The notes beneath the pieces were generated by a model. That model made no database searches. It was not told the origin of the DNA and saw only the letters and a program-made list of their open reading frames with translations. The position numbers and the translations under genes were made by a program. 64,000 nucleotides of DNA. Source: an uncultured Sulfitobacter sp. GTDB lineage: Bacteria > Pseudomonadota > Alphaproteobacteria > Rhodobacterales > Rhodobacteraceae. The stretch is from assembly GCF_947502895.1 (NCBI RefSeq), contig NZ_CANNBM010000006.1:1-64000 (forward strand). Reading direction: 5' to 3'. Shown here piece after piece: positions 25,892 through 34,703 of the stretch; positions within the stretch are counted from its first letter, which is position 1, and each line of letters starts with the position of its first letter.

Positions 25892-27238
25892 TTAGTAAGA
25901 TGTATTGGGTTTGCCAGGATACCAGTTGGTGCCTGCCAGCGGAATTTGGGCCATTGCGGCCGCTTCCATTGTCAGTGCCACGAGGTCTTCTGGCTCAAGG
26001 TTGTGCAGGTGGTTTTTGCCACAGGCGCGCGCGATGGTCTGCGCTTCGAGCGTCATCACCTTGAGGTAGTTCTTGAGGCGGCGGCCCCCTTCGATGGGGT
26101 CGAAACGCGCCATCAATTCCGGGTCTTGGGTCGTGATACCGGCAGGGTCGCGCCCTTCGTGCCAATCATCATACGCACCCGCCGTGGTGCCAAGGGCGTT
26201 ATACTCCGCCTCGTACTTGGGGTCGTTGTCGCCAAGAGCAATCAATGCGGCCGAGCCAATGGCGACAGCATCGGCACCCAGCGCCATTGCCTTGGCCACA
26301 TCCGCGCCAGAGCGGATGCCGCCCGACAAAATAAGCTGTACCTTGCGGTGCATGCCAAGGTCCTGGAGGGCTTGCACTGCGGGGCGGATGATCGCAAGCG
26401 TAGGCTGGCCCACGTGTTCGATAAATACGTCCTGCGTGGCGGCAGTCCCCCCTTGCATCCCGTCCAATACGATTGCATCTGCGCCCGCTTTCACCGCGAG
26501 AGTGACATCATAGTAAGGGCGCGCACCGGCGACTTTTACGTAGATCGGCACTTTCCAGCCCGTGATCTCACGTAGCTCGAGGATCTTGATTTCGAGATCG
26601 TCCGGGCCTGTCCAGTCGGGGTGACGACACGCAGAGCGTTGGTCGATTCCCTTGGGGAGGTTACGCATTTCGGCCACGCGGTCCGAAATCTTCTGACCCA
26701 GCAGCATGCCGCCACCGCCTGGCTTGGCGCCTTGGCCAACCACGATCTCGATCGCATCAGCGCGGCGCAGGTCATCTGGGTTCATGCCATAGCGCGAAGG
26801 CAGGTATTGATAGACCAATTTGTTAGAGTGGCCGCGTTCTTCTGGTGTCATGCCGCCATCGCCAGTGGTTGTCGACGTACCGGCAGCCGAGGCGCCGCGA
26901 CCCAATGCTTCTTTCGCGGGACCTGAAAGCGCGCCAAATGACATGCCTGCGATCGTGATCGGGATGTCGAGGTGGAGCGGGTTTTCGGCGTGCAGTCCGC
27001 CGATAGTGACAGAAGTTTCACATTTCTCGCGGTAGCCTTCGAGCGGGTAGCGCGAAATGGAAGCACCCATGAACAGCAGATCGTCGAAACTGGGCAACTT
27101 GCGCTTGGCCCCGCCGCCGCGAATGTCGTAGATGCCCGTCGCTGCCGCGCGGCGGATGTCCGAATTTACATCGGGTGTAAATGTCGCGGACAGGCGGGGC
27201 GTGGTTGCCGGGATACGCTTTGGGTCTTGGTCATTCAT
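25892..27238 (-). CDS. mgsC: N-methylglutamate synthase subunit C (glutamate synthase-like, FMN)
   Basis: 448-residue protein with the glutamate-synthase large-subunit FMN-binding barrel. Markers are NIGAGMSFGALSG-type text (AGMSFGALSGPAKEALGRGA), TTTGDGGMTPEERGHSN, VVGQGAKPGGGGMLLGQK, KVAGARPYYDVTLAVKAGAD and GGIRSGADVAKAMALGA. With MgsA and MgsB it makes N-methylglutamate from gamma-glutamylmethylamide. It lies 11 bases after mgsB on the same strand. The same family appears as GlxD in rhizobia, so the name depends on the gmaS context here. Confidence 0.9.
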   Translation of the reverse strand: MNDQDPKRIPATTPRLSATFTPDVNSDIRRAAATGIYDIRGGGAKRKLPSFDDLLFMGASISRYPLEGYREKCETSVTIGGLHAENPLHLDIPITIAGMSFGALSGPAKEALGRGASAAGTSTTTGDGGMTPEERGHSNKLVYQYLPSRYGMNPDDLRRADAIEIVVGQGAKPGGGGMLLGQKISDRVAEMRNLPKGIDQRSACRHPDWTGPDDLEIKILELREITGWKVPIYVKVAGARPYYDVTLAVKAGADAIVLDGMQGGTAATQDVFIEHVGQPTLAIIRPAVQALQDLGMHRKVQLILSGGIRSGADVAKAMALGADAVAIGSAALIALGDNDPKYEAEYNALGTTAGAYDDWHEGRDPAGITTQDPELMARFDPIEGGRRLKNYLKVMTLEAQTIARACGKNHLHNLEPEDLVALTMEAAAMAQIPLAGTNWYPGKPNTSY

Positions 27239-27249
27239 CTGATGTATCC

Positions 27250-27933
27250 TTAATACGCCGCAGCGTTATCAACGTCGAAGTTGTAGAGGTTTCGGGCGGA
27301 GCCATAGCGTGTGAACTCGGAGGGGTCGGCATCAATGCCTGCTTCGTCGAGCAACGCTTTCAGAATTTCGATATGCTCTGGACGCATCTCTTTTTGCTCG
27401 CAATCGGCCCCCAGTGATTTGACAGTGCCGCGCACAAAGAAACGTGCTTCATAACAGCTGTCGCCCAGTGCATCGCCCGCATCGCCGCACACAACAAGGT
27501 TGCCTGACTGGCCCATGAAGGCGGACATGTGGCCGATGTTCCCTTGAACGACGATGTTGACGCCTTTCATGGAAATCCCGCAGCGAGAAGATGCGTTACC
27601 CTTCACGACGATCAGGCCGCCATGGCCTGTTGCACCGAGGTATTGGCTCGCGTCGCCTTCGATGACGATTTTGCCAGACATTATGTTCTCGCCGGTTCCA
27701 GGACCGGCGGAGCCATGAATGTTCACGGTCGCTTGCTGGTTCATGCCAGCGCAATAGTAACCTGTGGACCCTTTCACCGTCACTTCGATGGGCGCATCCA
27801 AACCACACGCGATTGCGTGGGCTCCTTTTGCATTTTCAATGGTCCAAGCCGTTTGGTTTGTCTCGGCTGACTGGGCATGCAGCGTTTTGTTGACTTCGCG
27901 CAGGCCAATTTCTTGTAGGTCGAGTGTTTGCAT
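27250..27933 (-). CDS. mgsB: N-methylglutamate synthase subunit B (GXGXG domain)
   Basis: 227-residue protein of the GXGXG family, equal to the C-terminal beta-helix domain of glutamate synthase. The repeated glycine turns read GSTGYYCAGMNQQATVNIHG, GPGTGENIMSG, YLGATGHGGLIVVKG and GDAGDALGDSCYEA. The start is at 27933 (MQTLDLQEIG), one base after the mgsA stop; a longer upstream frame overlaps mgsA and is shadow. It is the middle gene of mgsABC. It has structural rather than catalytic roles in the parent enzyme, forming the tunnel between active sites. Confidence 0.9.
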   Translation of the reverse strand: MQTLDLQEIGLREVNKTLHAQSAETNQTAWTIENAKGAHAIACGLDAPIEVTVKGSTGYYCAGMNQQATVNIHGSAGPGTGENIMSGKIVIEGDASQYLGATGHGGLIVVKGNASSRCGISMKGVNIVVQGNIGHMSAFMGQSGNLVVCGDAGDALGDSCYEARFFVRGTVKSLGADCEQKEMRPEHIEILKALLDEAGIDADPSEFTRYGSARNLYNFDVDNAAAY

Positions 27934-27934
27934 A

Positions 27935-28864
27935 TCAGGCGGCCTTTTCAGAGGTGGTGGGGGCCGCATCATGGCTCCAGAAATAGACGGTTGCCGGCTC
28001 TGGCTCCCAGACGCGTGCGTTTTCGATCCCTGGCAGATCAACGAGCGCACGGTACTCCGAGCCAAAAGCCACATATTGATCGGTTTCGGCCATTACCGCA
28101 GGCTTGCAAGCGATCGGGTCACGTACCACGCCAAAGCCGTCTTTGGTCCCGACGACAAAGGTGAAAAAACCGTCCAGATCATCGAGTGAACTTTCCAGTG
28201 CTTGCCCCAGCGTTGCGCCGTTTTGCATTTGCCATGTGAGGTAGGCTGCACCGACTTCGGTATCATTCTCGGTTTCGATATGGATGCCGTCGCGGCGCAG
28301 TTTGCGGCGCAGCGAATTGTGGTTGGACAGCGATCCGTTGTGGACCAAGCACTGGTCATCACCTGTATTGAACGGGTGAGCGCCCATTGTCGTCACTGCT
28401 GATTCGGTGGCCATGCGCGTATGCCCGATTCCGTGGGTTCCAGACATCTTTGACAGGTCAAACTGTTCAGCAACGTCCTTGGGAAGCCCAACTTCCTTGT
28501 AAATTTCGAGGCTATCTCCACGGCTCATTACCCGGATAGCGGGGTCGATTTCGTGCAAAACGGTACGGGCTTTTGCCGTTGTACCAGCTGGAAGGTCCAA
28601 AATCGCATGGGTGCTTTTGACTGACATCTTTACTGTGCCGTCCAACGCTTTCGACAGCCTTCCATCAAGCCCGGCAAAGGAGGTGTCAGGTGTATCGGAC
28701 TGCACGGTCATTTTGGTGCGACCCGTTGTTCCTCCACCATAAATTGCAATCCCCGCACTGTCAGGGCCCCGATCTGTCATCGTGATCAACATCGATGTCA
28801 GCATCTCACCCAGATGTGGCTCCAGCGACTTGTCCTTCAGGAACAGTCCAACGATTCCGCACAT
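27935..28864 (-). CDS. mgsA: N-methylglutamate synthase subunit A (class II amidotransferase)
   Basis: 309-residue Ntn-type glutamine amidotransferase domain protein. The catalytic cysteine follows the initiator Met (MCGIVGLFLKDKS). Further motifs are GPDSAGIAIYGGG, GIGHTRMATESAVT, HPFNTGDDQCLVHNGSLSNH and ENDTEVGAAYL. In this module it would bring in gamma-glutamylmethylamide, releasing methylamine for transfer to 2-oxoglutarate-type acceptor. First gene of the minus-strand mgsABC-gmaS operon, divergent from amt with 211 bases between. Confidence 0.9.
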   Translation of the reverse strand: MCGIVGLFLKDKSLEPHLGEMLTSMLITMTDRGPDSAGIAIYGGGTTGRTKMTVQSDTPDTSFAGLDGRLSKALDGTVKMSVKSTHAILDLPAGTTAKARTVLHEIDPAIRVMSRGDSLEIYKEVGLPKDVAEQFDLSKMSGTHGIGHTRMATESAVTTMGAHPFNTGDDQCLVHNGSLSNHNSLRRKLRRDGIHIETENDTEVGAAYLTWQMQNGATLGQALESSLDDLDGFFTFVVGTKDGFGVVRDPIACKPAVMAETDQYVAFGSEYRALVDLPGIENARVWEPEPATVYFWSHDAAPTTSEKAA

Positions 28865-29075
28865 ATTCTCTTCCCCGACTCACAACGCGACCCAGATGTC
28901 GCACTTCAGCTGAACGCTATCACCAATTTAAAAGAACTCAACCATCAGGAAACAATTTTTCACTTTAGGCAAAAAATTCTAGGCTGATTTAAAAGATCGT
29001 GTTTAACATGCCGCAGCAGCCACAACAAAAAAAACAGAGCTGCGGCCAACAGAATTCCAATGTGGGGACTAAACG

Positions 29076-30491
29076 ATGGAAGAACAAATTGCCGAACTTG
29101 CCGCTAAACTGGCAGAACTCGAGGCAGCAAGTGGAGGGGCGGTTGTCACCAACACGATGTTTGCGGAAATGTTCTATTATATCACCATTCCGTTAATGAT
29201 TATCATTCATGCGGGTTTCCTCGCATACGAGATGGGATCGTCGCGGCTCAAAAATGTGTTGTCGTCAGGTGTGAAGAACATCCTCGCGTTCGCGTTTATG
29301 ATCCCAACCTTCTACTTCTTTGGCTGGTATCTGTACTGGGCGCTGCCAACAGGCTTCACCGGATCGGCAGGACCTGCTGGTATCTCTGGTGGCGCATATG
29401 CGGCCTCCATCGCGCTTGGATGGGGTGACGGCGCCCAATACATGGGGCCGAACATTGCGGATAATGCCTCGGGTGTATTCTTTGGTGCCTTCGCCATGTT
29501 CGCTGCAACAACGGCGTCGATCATGTCGGGTGCTGTGATTGAACGCATCCAGACAATCGGCTTTATCATCCTTGCTGTTGTGCTTGGCTCATTCGCATGG
29601 GTAGTTGCCGCCGCTTGGGGTTGGCACGCTGATGGCTGGTTGGTCACACAGTGGGGCGTCCATGACTTTGGTGCTGCGGGCCTTGTGCACGCTGTTGCTG
29701 GCTTCTTTGCTTTGGGTGTTCTCATCAACCTTGGGCCGCGCATCGGCAAGTTCAACGCCGATGGTTCTGCCAACCACATTCCAGGCCACAATATGCCGCT
29801 GACCGTTGTCGGTCTGATGCTTATTATTGTGGGGTTCTGGGGCTTCTTGATGGCCTGTGTGATCGTTCCGGGCGAAGCATGGTCGTGGTACGGTGACAAG
29901 ATGGCGACGATCTATGGCACGCCAATCACTTTGTCTGCGCTGTCGTTTAACATCCTGATGGCAATAGCCGGCGGCATCATCGGTTCGTGGTTGTTCACGC
30001 GTGATCCGTTCTGGATGATGTCTGGCGCACTCGCGGGTATCATCTCTACCGCTTCTGGTCTGGACATCTACTTTCCCGCGATGGCCTTTATCATCGCATT
30101 CTCGGCTGGTTTGATCCTCAAGCCTTGTGCGGACTGGCTGGAGAATCGCGGAATTGATGATGCGGTTGGCGCCGTGACTGTTCACGGTACGATCGGTTTG
30201 TACGGTGTGATCATGCTGGGTATCTGGGGTGCCGGTTATCCCTCGCTGCAAGGTGCTGCAGGCGAAGTGCCGACGATCAACCTACTGGGTCAGATCATTG
30301 GTGCGGGTGTCTTCTTCCTGCTTGGGTTTGTGCCGGGTTATGCCTGCTCGTGGATCCTCAACAAGCTCGGGATGCTGCGGGTGCGTGAGGGGGCTGAACT
30401 TGCTGGTATGGACCTCGTGAAAGTGCCTGCTGAAGGCTATCCTGAATGGGGTGGCGAAGCCCCCATCACACCAGCTCACCCTGCAGAATGA
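29076..30491 (+). CDS. amt: Ammonium/methylammonium transporter with N-terminal coiled coil
   Basis: 471-residue Amt/Mep/Rh channel with about eleven helices. Family stretches include HAGFLAYEMGSSRLKNV, GIWGAGYPSLQGAAG and VHGTIGLYGVIMLGI near the C-terminal third, and FGAAGLVHAVAGFFALGVL in the middle. The pore region cannot be checked residue by residue here. The first ~24 residues, before helix 1, form a predicted amphipathic coiled coil (EEQIAELAAKLAELEAASGG), an unusual extension for Amt. Divergent from mgsABC-gmaS. Amt proteins import ammonium or methylamine, which fits the pathway. A tiny membrane gene follows after 21 bases. Confidence 0.94.
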   Translation: MEEQIAELAAKLAELEAASGGAVVTNTMFAEMFYYITIPLMIIIHAGFLAYEMGSSRLKNVLSSGVKNILAFAFMIPTFYFFGWYLYWALPTGFTGSAGPAGISGGAYAASIALGWGDGAQYMGPNIADNASGVFFGAFAMFAATTASIMSGAVIERIQTIGFIILAVVLGSFAWVVAAAWGWHADGWLVTQWGVHDFGAAGLVHAVAGFFALGVLINLGPRIGKFNADGSANHIPGHNMPLTVVGLMLIIVGFWGFLMACVIVPGEAWSWYGDKMATIYGTPITLSALSFNILMAIAGGIIGSWLFTRDPFWMMSGALAGIISTASGLDIYFPAMAFIIAFSAGLILKPCADWLENRGIDDAVGAVTVHGTIGLYGVIMLGIWGAGYPSLQGAAGEVPTINLLGQIIGAGVFFLLGFVPGYACSWILNKLGMLRVREGAELAGMDLVKVPAEGYPEWGGEAPITPAHPAE

Positions 30492-30512
30492 TTACAATCA
30501 AAGGAGAAACTC

Positions 30513-30683
30513 ATGTTTCCATATGAAGAAGCGTCTTGGAGTGCCGTTGACGGTGCAATGTTCATGGGTTGGGGCAGCGCGATGCCCGGGATAACCACGT
30601 TCATCGCCGCAGTCATCTGTGTGGTCGTGTTGGTAATTGGCCAACGGTCCGAGACAGCCAAGGCCAAAACATTCGACCGCTAG
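30513..30683 (+). CDS. Small single-helix membrane protein downstream of amt (56 aa)
   Basis: A short gene with a very strong ribosome-binding site (AAAGGAGAAAC) six to seven bases before ATG. It starts MFPYEEASWSAVDGAMFMGW, has one hydrophobic helix around residues 27-43 (TTFIAAVICVVVLVIG) and a polar C-terminus ending KAKTFDR. It sits 21 bases after amt and before a hairpin terminator, so the two are probably co-transcribed. Size and location suggest an accessory of the transporter. No family recognised. It is too short for usual length cutoffs. Confidence 0.8.
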   Translation: MFPYEEASWSAVDGAMFMGWGSAMPGITTFIAAVICVVVLVIGQRSETAKAKTFDR

Positions 30684-30708
30684 GGCCGAACACATGATAC
30701 AAGAGGAA

Positions 30709-30734
30709 GGGCTGCCAGCATTGGCGGCCCTTTC
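30709..30734 (+). terminator. Terminator after amt and small membrane gene
   Basis: GGGCTGCCA (30709-30717) pairs with TGGCGGCCC (30722-30730) with one wobble, followed by TTTCG and a later T-rich run. It ends the amt unit ahead of dmmD. Confidence 0.65.
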
Positions 30735-30843
30735 GTGCTTTTTGCCTATCAGGAAAAAAAGTTGCTTCTTATTCTTGCTTTTTGAACGGGGCTGGGGCTG
30801 AATACCGCACAACAGAAAAGAGTCGTTAACAGGGGACACACAC

Positions 30844-31992
30844 ATGGCCATTCTATGGAGACATTCCGCACTTGCACACCGTCACGCAGCCATTGGCGGT
30901 GAGTTGGAGGACTGGAACGGCATGGGGACTGCGTGGTTCTATGACCACACGCCCGAACGCGCGAAAGCAGACTATGAGGCCATCCGCACCAAGGCGGGGC
31001 TGATGGATGTGTCGGGCCTTAAGAAAGCGCATGTGGTCGGTGCCGATGCGGCTTATGTGATTGACCGTGTGACAACCCGCAATGTGGAAAAGATCGCACC
31101 TGGGCGTTCAACCTATGCGTCTATTCTGAACGCGGATGGCAAGTTTGTAGATGACTGCATCATCTATCACCTCGCGGTGAATTCATGGATGGTCGTACTG
31201 GGTACTGGCATCGGGCTAGAGCAATTGGGCACTGTTGCTGCCAACAAGAACGTGAGCGTTCTGTTTGATGACGATTTGCATGACCTATCGTTGCAGGGGC
31301 CTCTGTCGGTTGACTTGCTGGCCGAGGAAATTCCGGCGATCCGCGATCTGGCCTATTTCGGCATCATGCAGACGCGTTTGTTTGGCCGTGATGTTATGAT
31401 TAGCCGCACAGGCTATACGGGCGAGCGTGGTTACGAAATTTTCTGCCGTGCGAAGGATGCTGTGCATCTGTGGGACAATATTCTGGACGCGGGCAAGGAT
31501 ATGGGTGTGCGCCCGTGCCAGTTCTCGACCCTCGATATGCTGCGCATTGAAAGCTATCTGTTGTTCTATCCCGGTGATAACTCCGAAACCTTCCCTTTTG
31601 CGGATGAGCCATGTGGCGACACGCTGTGGGAGCTGGGTCTGGAGTTCACAGTCTCGCCTGGCAAAGAAGGCTTTATCGGTGCCGAAAACCACTATGCTTC
31701 CGAAGGCAAAGAGCGGTTCAAAATCTATGGTGTTCAACTCAGCGACAGCATGGACCAGATGGAAATGCATGCACGCGTGCTGCGCGACGGCAAAGACATC
31801 GGTGTTATAACCTATGGTCTCTCTTCGGAGCTGAACGGATACAGTGTAGCGATTGCGCGCATTGATCCGGATGCAGCCAAGCCAGGCACCAAGCTGACGG
31901 TCGTGCAGCCTGACGGGACCGAGCTTGCTGCGACAGCGGAAGAGATGCCGTTCTATGATAAAGACAAATCAGTGCGCACCGCCAAGGGGTGA
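30844..31992 (+). CDS. dmmD: GcvT-like tetrahydrofolate aminomethyltransferase, dimethylamine monooxygenase cluster subunit D
   Basis: 382-residue GcvT-family protein: folate-binding fold with LMDVSGLKKAHVVGADAAYV near residue 56, LSLQGPLSVDLLAEE, ISRTGYTGERGYEIFCRAKD and DMLRIESYLLFYPG. In known dmmDABC clusters a GcvT-like gene precedes dmmABC, which matches here: dmmA begins after a 67-base gap holding a hairpin. It probably takes the formaldehyde released on DMA demethylation onto THF. GcvT of the glycine cleavage system is excluded by context: no gcvH or gcvP nearby. A second GcvT fold is fused in Tdm. Confidence 0.85.
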   Translation: MAILWRHSALAHRHAAIGGELEDWNGMGTAWFYDHTPERAKADYEAIRTKAGLMDVSGLKKAHVVGADAAYVIDRVTTRNVEKIAPGRSTYASILNADGKFVDDCIIYHLAVNSWMVVLGTGIGLEQLGTVAANKNVSVLFDDDLHDLSLQGPLSVDLLAEEIPAIRDLAYFGIMQTRLFGRDVMISRTGYTGERGYEIFCRAKDAVHLWDNILDAGKDMGVRPCQFSTLDMLRIESYLLFYPGDNSETFPFADEPCGDTLWELGLEFTVSPGKEGFIGAENHYASEGKERFKIYGVQLSDSMDQMEMHARVLRDGKDIGVITYGLSSELNGYSVAIARIDPDAAKPGTKLTVVQPDGTELAATAEEMPFYDKDKSVRTAKG

Positions 31993-32000
31993 TCTGATCG

Positions 32001-32025
32001 GGGCGCGGGAGAATATCCTGCGCCC
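32001..32025 (+). terminator. Hairpin between dmmD and dmmA
   Basis: GGGCGCGGGA (32001-32010) pairs with TCCTGCGCCC (32016-32025) with one wobble pair over a five-base loop, followed by TTCTACC. It probably attenuates or processes the dmm transcript. Confidence 0.6.
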
Positions 32026-32059
32026 TTCTACCATTTGAAGTGTACTCCAAGGGTTTTAG

Positions 32060-32656
32060 ATGTCTAAGTTCACATTCCCCCAAAGCATTATAAGCCGTCC
32101 TGTCTACGGCAAACTCGAGCCGCGTGCGGGGTCGGCGCATTTGTTCATTGCGGATGCAGAAGGGGCCGAGGCGATCCTTGATCTGGCGACCCCTGATTTG
32201 ATGAAGTCTAGCCATATCATCTACATCGCTAAAGGCACGGATTTTGAGGGCGCGTTACGCGCATTGAACCCTGCGATGTTCTATGCGGGCCCAAGCTATG
32301 GCGCGGCAGAGCAGCGTATTCACAAGGCGTTCACGGATGCGACGATGGGCCTTCAGGTCTATTTGTCGGGCACCGAAAGCCTGATGGGCCAAGCACAATA
32401 CGCCGCCATGCAGGCGGGTATTCCACATACGGCCATCCAGACAGAGCATCGCGGCAGCGTGGCGCGGCGGATGCAGTGCGTGCACTGCAAAGGTATCACC
32501 GAAGACGTGGAAACAGACCCATTTGTGTGCAGTCACTGCGGGCTGAACCTGTTCGTGCGCGATCACTATTCGCGCAGGCTTGCCGCCTATCAAGGCGTAT
32601 GCATTGATGCAGAAGATCCGGGCAACGTGCCCGCACCAAAGGGGATCTACGAATGA
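32060..32656 (+). CDS. dmmA: Dimethylamine monooxygenase subunit A (zinc-ribbon protein)
   Basis: 198 residues. The C-terminal part has a zinc-ribbon pattern C140-x2-C143 and C157-x2-C160 (MQCVHCKGI, FVCSHCGLN). The N-terminal ~110 residues are a mixed alpha/beta domain with MSKFTFPQSIISRPVYGKLE at the start. Context is decisive: it is followed by a reductase (overlap of four bases) and a DUF3445 protein, the order of dmmABC. DmmABC together oxidise dimethylamine to monomethylamine and formaldehyde. Its exact role in electron transfer is not certain to me. Confidence 0.85.
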   Translation: MSKFTFPQSIISRPVYGKLEPRAGSAHLFIADAEGAEAILDLATPDLMKSSHIIYIAKGTDFEGALRALNPAMFYAGPSYGAAEQRIHKAFTDATMGLQVYLSGTESLMGQAQYAAMQAGIPHTAIQTEHRGSVARRMQCVHCKGITEDVETDPFVCSHCGLNLFVRDHYSRRLAAYQGVCIDAEDPGNVPAPKGIYE

Positions 32657-33615
32657 GCGGGGCACAGACAATTGATGTACAGGTGACCGAAATCGTTCCG
32701 CTGAACGATCTGGTAACCCGGTTCAAGTTCGAGCGCGTCGATGGCGGTCTGCTGCCCACGTTTTCGGGGGGGGCGCATACGGTGGTCGAGATGCGCGACG
32801 GGGATATCACACGTCTCAACCCATATTCGCTTATGTCTGACCCGATGGACCAGAGCGCCTATACAATTTCGGTACGTCGTGATGATGAAGGGCGCGGCGG
32901 ATCGCTGTTTCTGCACACTAAAGTTGCAGTGGGCGACAAGATGCGGATTTCCTATCCCGTCAACCTCTTCTCGCTGGATCTGAGGGCGCGTAAGCACTTG
33001 TTTATTGCAGGCGGCATCGGCATCACGCCCTTTCTGTCCCAGATCAAGCAACTGGAGCGGTTAGGGGGCGCGTGGGAGCTGCATTACGCGTGTCGCAGCG
33101 AGGCGCTCGGTTCTTATGTGGATGAGCTGACCAGCCACCATCCGAACGAGACGCATGTCTATTATGACGATCAAAAGCAGGCGATTGATCTGGCCAATTT
33201 GCTGAATGGGCAGCCTTTGGGCACGCATGTCTATGTGTGTGGTCCAAAAGGGATGATCGACTGGGTCCGAAAGGTGGCTGCCGATGCGGGATGGCCCCGC
33301 GAGGCGATCCACTATGAGGAGTTCCTCGCACCACAGCCTGGCAAGCCGTTTGAGGTGAAGCTGGCCGTTTCGAATAAGGTGATTGAGGTTGGCGAAAATG
33401 AAAGCCTGCTGGAAGCGATGGAGCGCGAAGGGGTGGATGCGCCGTATCTGTGTCGTGGCGGTGCGTGTGGCCAATGCGAGACAGCGGTCATCGACTACAA
33501 CGGCACATTCGTTCATCGCGATCATTGGCTTGAGGAAGTCGAACACAATAGCGGCAAAGTCATCATGCCTTGCGTATCCCGCTTTGAGGGCAAGACACTG
33601 GTATTAGATCGCTAA
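32653..33615 (+). CDS. dmmB: Dimethylamine monooxygenase reductase subunit B (flavin, 2Fe-2S)
   Basis: 320-residue phthalate-dioxygenase-reductase type protein. The FMN/FAD-binding barrel comes first (RLNPYSLMSDPMDQSAYTIS, ~residue 55), then the NAD-binding domain (KHLFIAGGIGITPFLSQIKQ), then a C-terminal plant-type ferredoxin with YLCRGGACGQCETAV and a fourth Cys in IMPCVSR. It passes electrons from NAD(P)H to the DmmC oxygenase. The ATG lies in the end of dmmA. The domain order matches vanillate demethylase reductases, but the neighbours point to DMA. Confidence 0.92.
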   Translation: MSGAQTIDVQVTEIVPLNDLVTRFKFERVDGGLLPTFSGGAHTVVEMRDGDITRLNPYSLMSDPMDQSAYTISVRRDDEGRGGSLFLHTKVAVGDKMRISYPVNLFSLDLRARKHLFIAGGIGITPFLSQIKQLERLGGAWELHYACRSEALGSYVDELTSHHPNETHVYYDDQKQAIDLANLLNGQPLGTHVYVCGPKGMIDWVRKVAADAGWPREAIHYEEFLAPQPGKPFEVKLAVSNKVIEVGENESLLEAMEREGVDAPYLCRGGACGQCETAVIDYNGTFVHRDHWLEEVEHNSGKVIMPCVSRFEGKTLVLDR

Positions 33616-33632
33616 GGCGACGGGAGATAGAC

Positions 33633-34700
33633 ATGACAATTCAATTCAACGACGAAACCTTCCGCGACGACTATTCGTTCTATAATTCGGAGCGTGCGAT
33701 AAAACGCTTTCCGTTCCCGTTTCATGAAGACAGCTACATGTATTCCGTGAACATGGAGCAACACCGCGGCGGGCCTAAAGACTCGATCTATGAAAAGCGG
33801 TTCGATGTGGATGAGCACTATATCTCAGAGATGCGTGACCGCGCTATGGTGCTGCGCGATGATCCGCTGCGCTGCCAGTCGTTGCCGCATATGACGCTGG
33901 CAGGCTGGGACCTGCTTGAACTGATCATGGTGAGCAAATCCGAAGACTATCCCGACCTTTTCGAGTTGCACCGTGACGGCGATAAATGGCGGTGGATCAA
34001 TAAACCGCTAGGGATCGACGACACGTTTACATTCCTTGATGAGACAACCCTGCCTTATGGCCCGATGGAATATATCACCCGTCAGGCGCAGGGTGACTTT
34101 GCAGTGCTGGACCAGCGTGATGACAACCTGTGGATGGATGCAGGAATGATCACGACCCAAGCTGACTGGTCACTGGATTTCGATCTGGGAATGAATTTTT
34201 TTGAATGGCACGCCCCTGTTCCGCTGGCGCACGAGAAGGGCATCTTTGTGCGTGCATTGAAGTTTTTGCTCAATATCCAGCAAGGTGCGCCCGCGCGGCG
34301 GCTGAACTGGACCATGACGGTAAACCCGTTGCTCGATACCTCGCCCGAGAACTATCACAAATGGGGTATTCAGAAAACCACGCTGACGCCCGAGAACATC
34401 GGTGCCAAACAGCATTTGCGGGTCGAGTTGCAGACGTTTTTCCGGTTGCCGCGCTCGAACGCGCTGGTCTTTCCCATCCGCTGCTATTTGTGCAGCTTTC
34501 AGGATCTGATGACCGCACCCAAATGGGGCCGTAGATTGCACCGTGTGATCCGTGATCTTCCCGAAGAATTGGCGACCTACAAAGGCTTTATAGATAACCG
34601 TCCAATGATGTTGGACTACCTGTCAAAGTTTGACGACGGGCTGCCCACATCACCGGGCATCTGGCCTGAATTCGATACTGAGCCTGCATTGCAAAAGTAG
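33633..34700 (+). CDS. dmmC: Dimethylamine monooxygenase subunit C (DUF3445, haem oxygenase component)
   Basis: 355-residue DUF3445 protein, the presumed haem-binding catalytic component of DMA monooxygenase. Features are FPFHEDSYMYSVNMEQHRGG near residue 30, LNMTMTVNPLLDTSP-type text (RLNWTMTVNPLLDTSPENYH), VELQTFFRLPRSNALVFPIR and LCSFQDLMTAPKWG near the C-terminus. Position directly after dmmB, 17 bases apart, and full length fit dmmC. The haem ligand cannot be named with confidence from sequence; His in the MEQHRGG region is one candidate. It ends four bases before the convergent regulator gene. Confidence 0.9.
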   Translation: MTIQFNDETFRDDYSFYNSERAIKRFPFPFHEDSYMYSVNMEQHRGGPKDSIYEKRFDVDEHYISEMRDRAMVLRDDPLRCQSLPHMTLAGWDLLELIMVSKSEDYPDLFELHRDGDKWRWINKPLGIDDTFTFLDETTLPYGPMEYITRQAQGDFAVLDQRDDNLWMDAGMITTQADWSLDFDLGMNFFEWHAPVPLAHEKGIFVRALKFLLNIQQGAPARRLNWTMTVNPLLDTSPENYHKWGIQKTTLTPENIGAKQHLRVELQTFFRLPRSNALVFPIRCYLCSFQDLMTAPKWGRRLHRVIRDLPEELATYKGFIDNRPMMLDYLSKFDDGLPTSPGIWPEFDTEPALQK

Positions 34701-34703
34701 CGG

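Noticed and set aside
30844..31992. Glycine cleavage T-protein (gcvT)
   Set aside because: No gcvH or gcvP nearby, and it stands directly before dmmABC.
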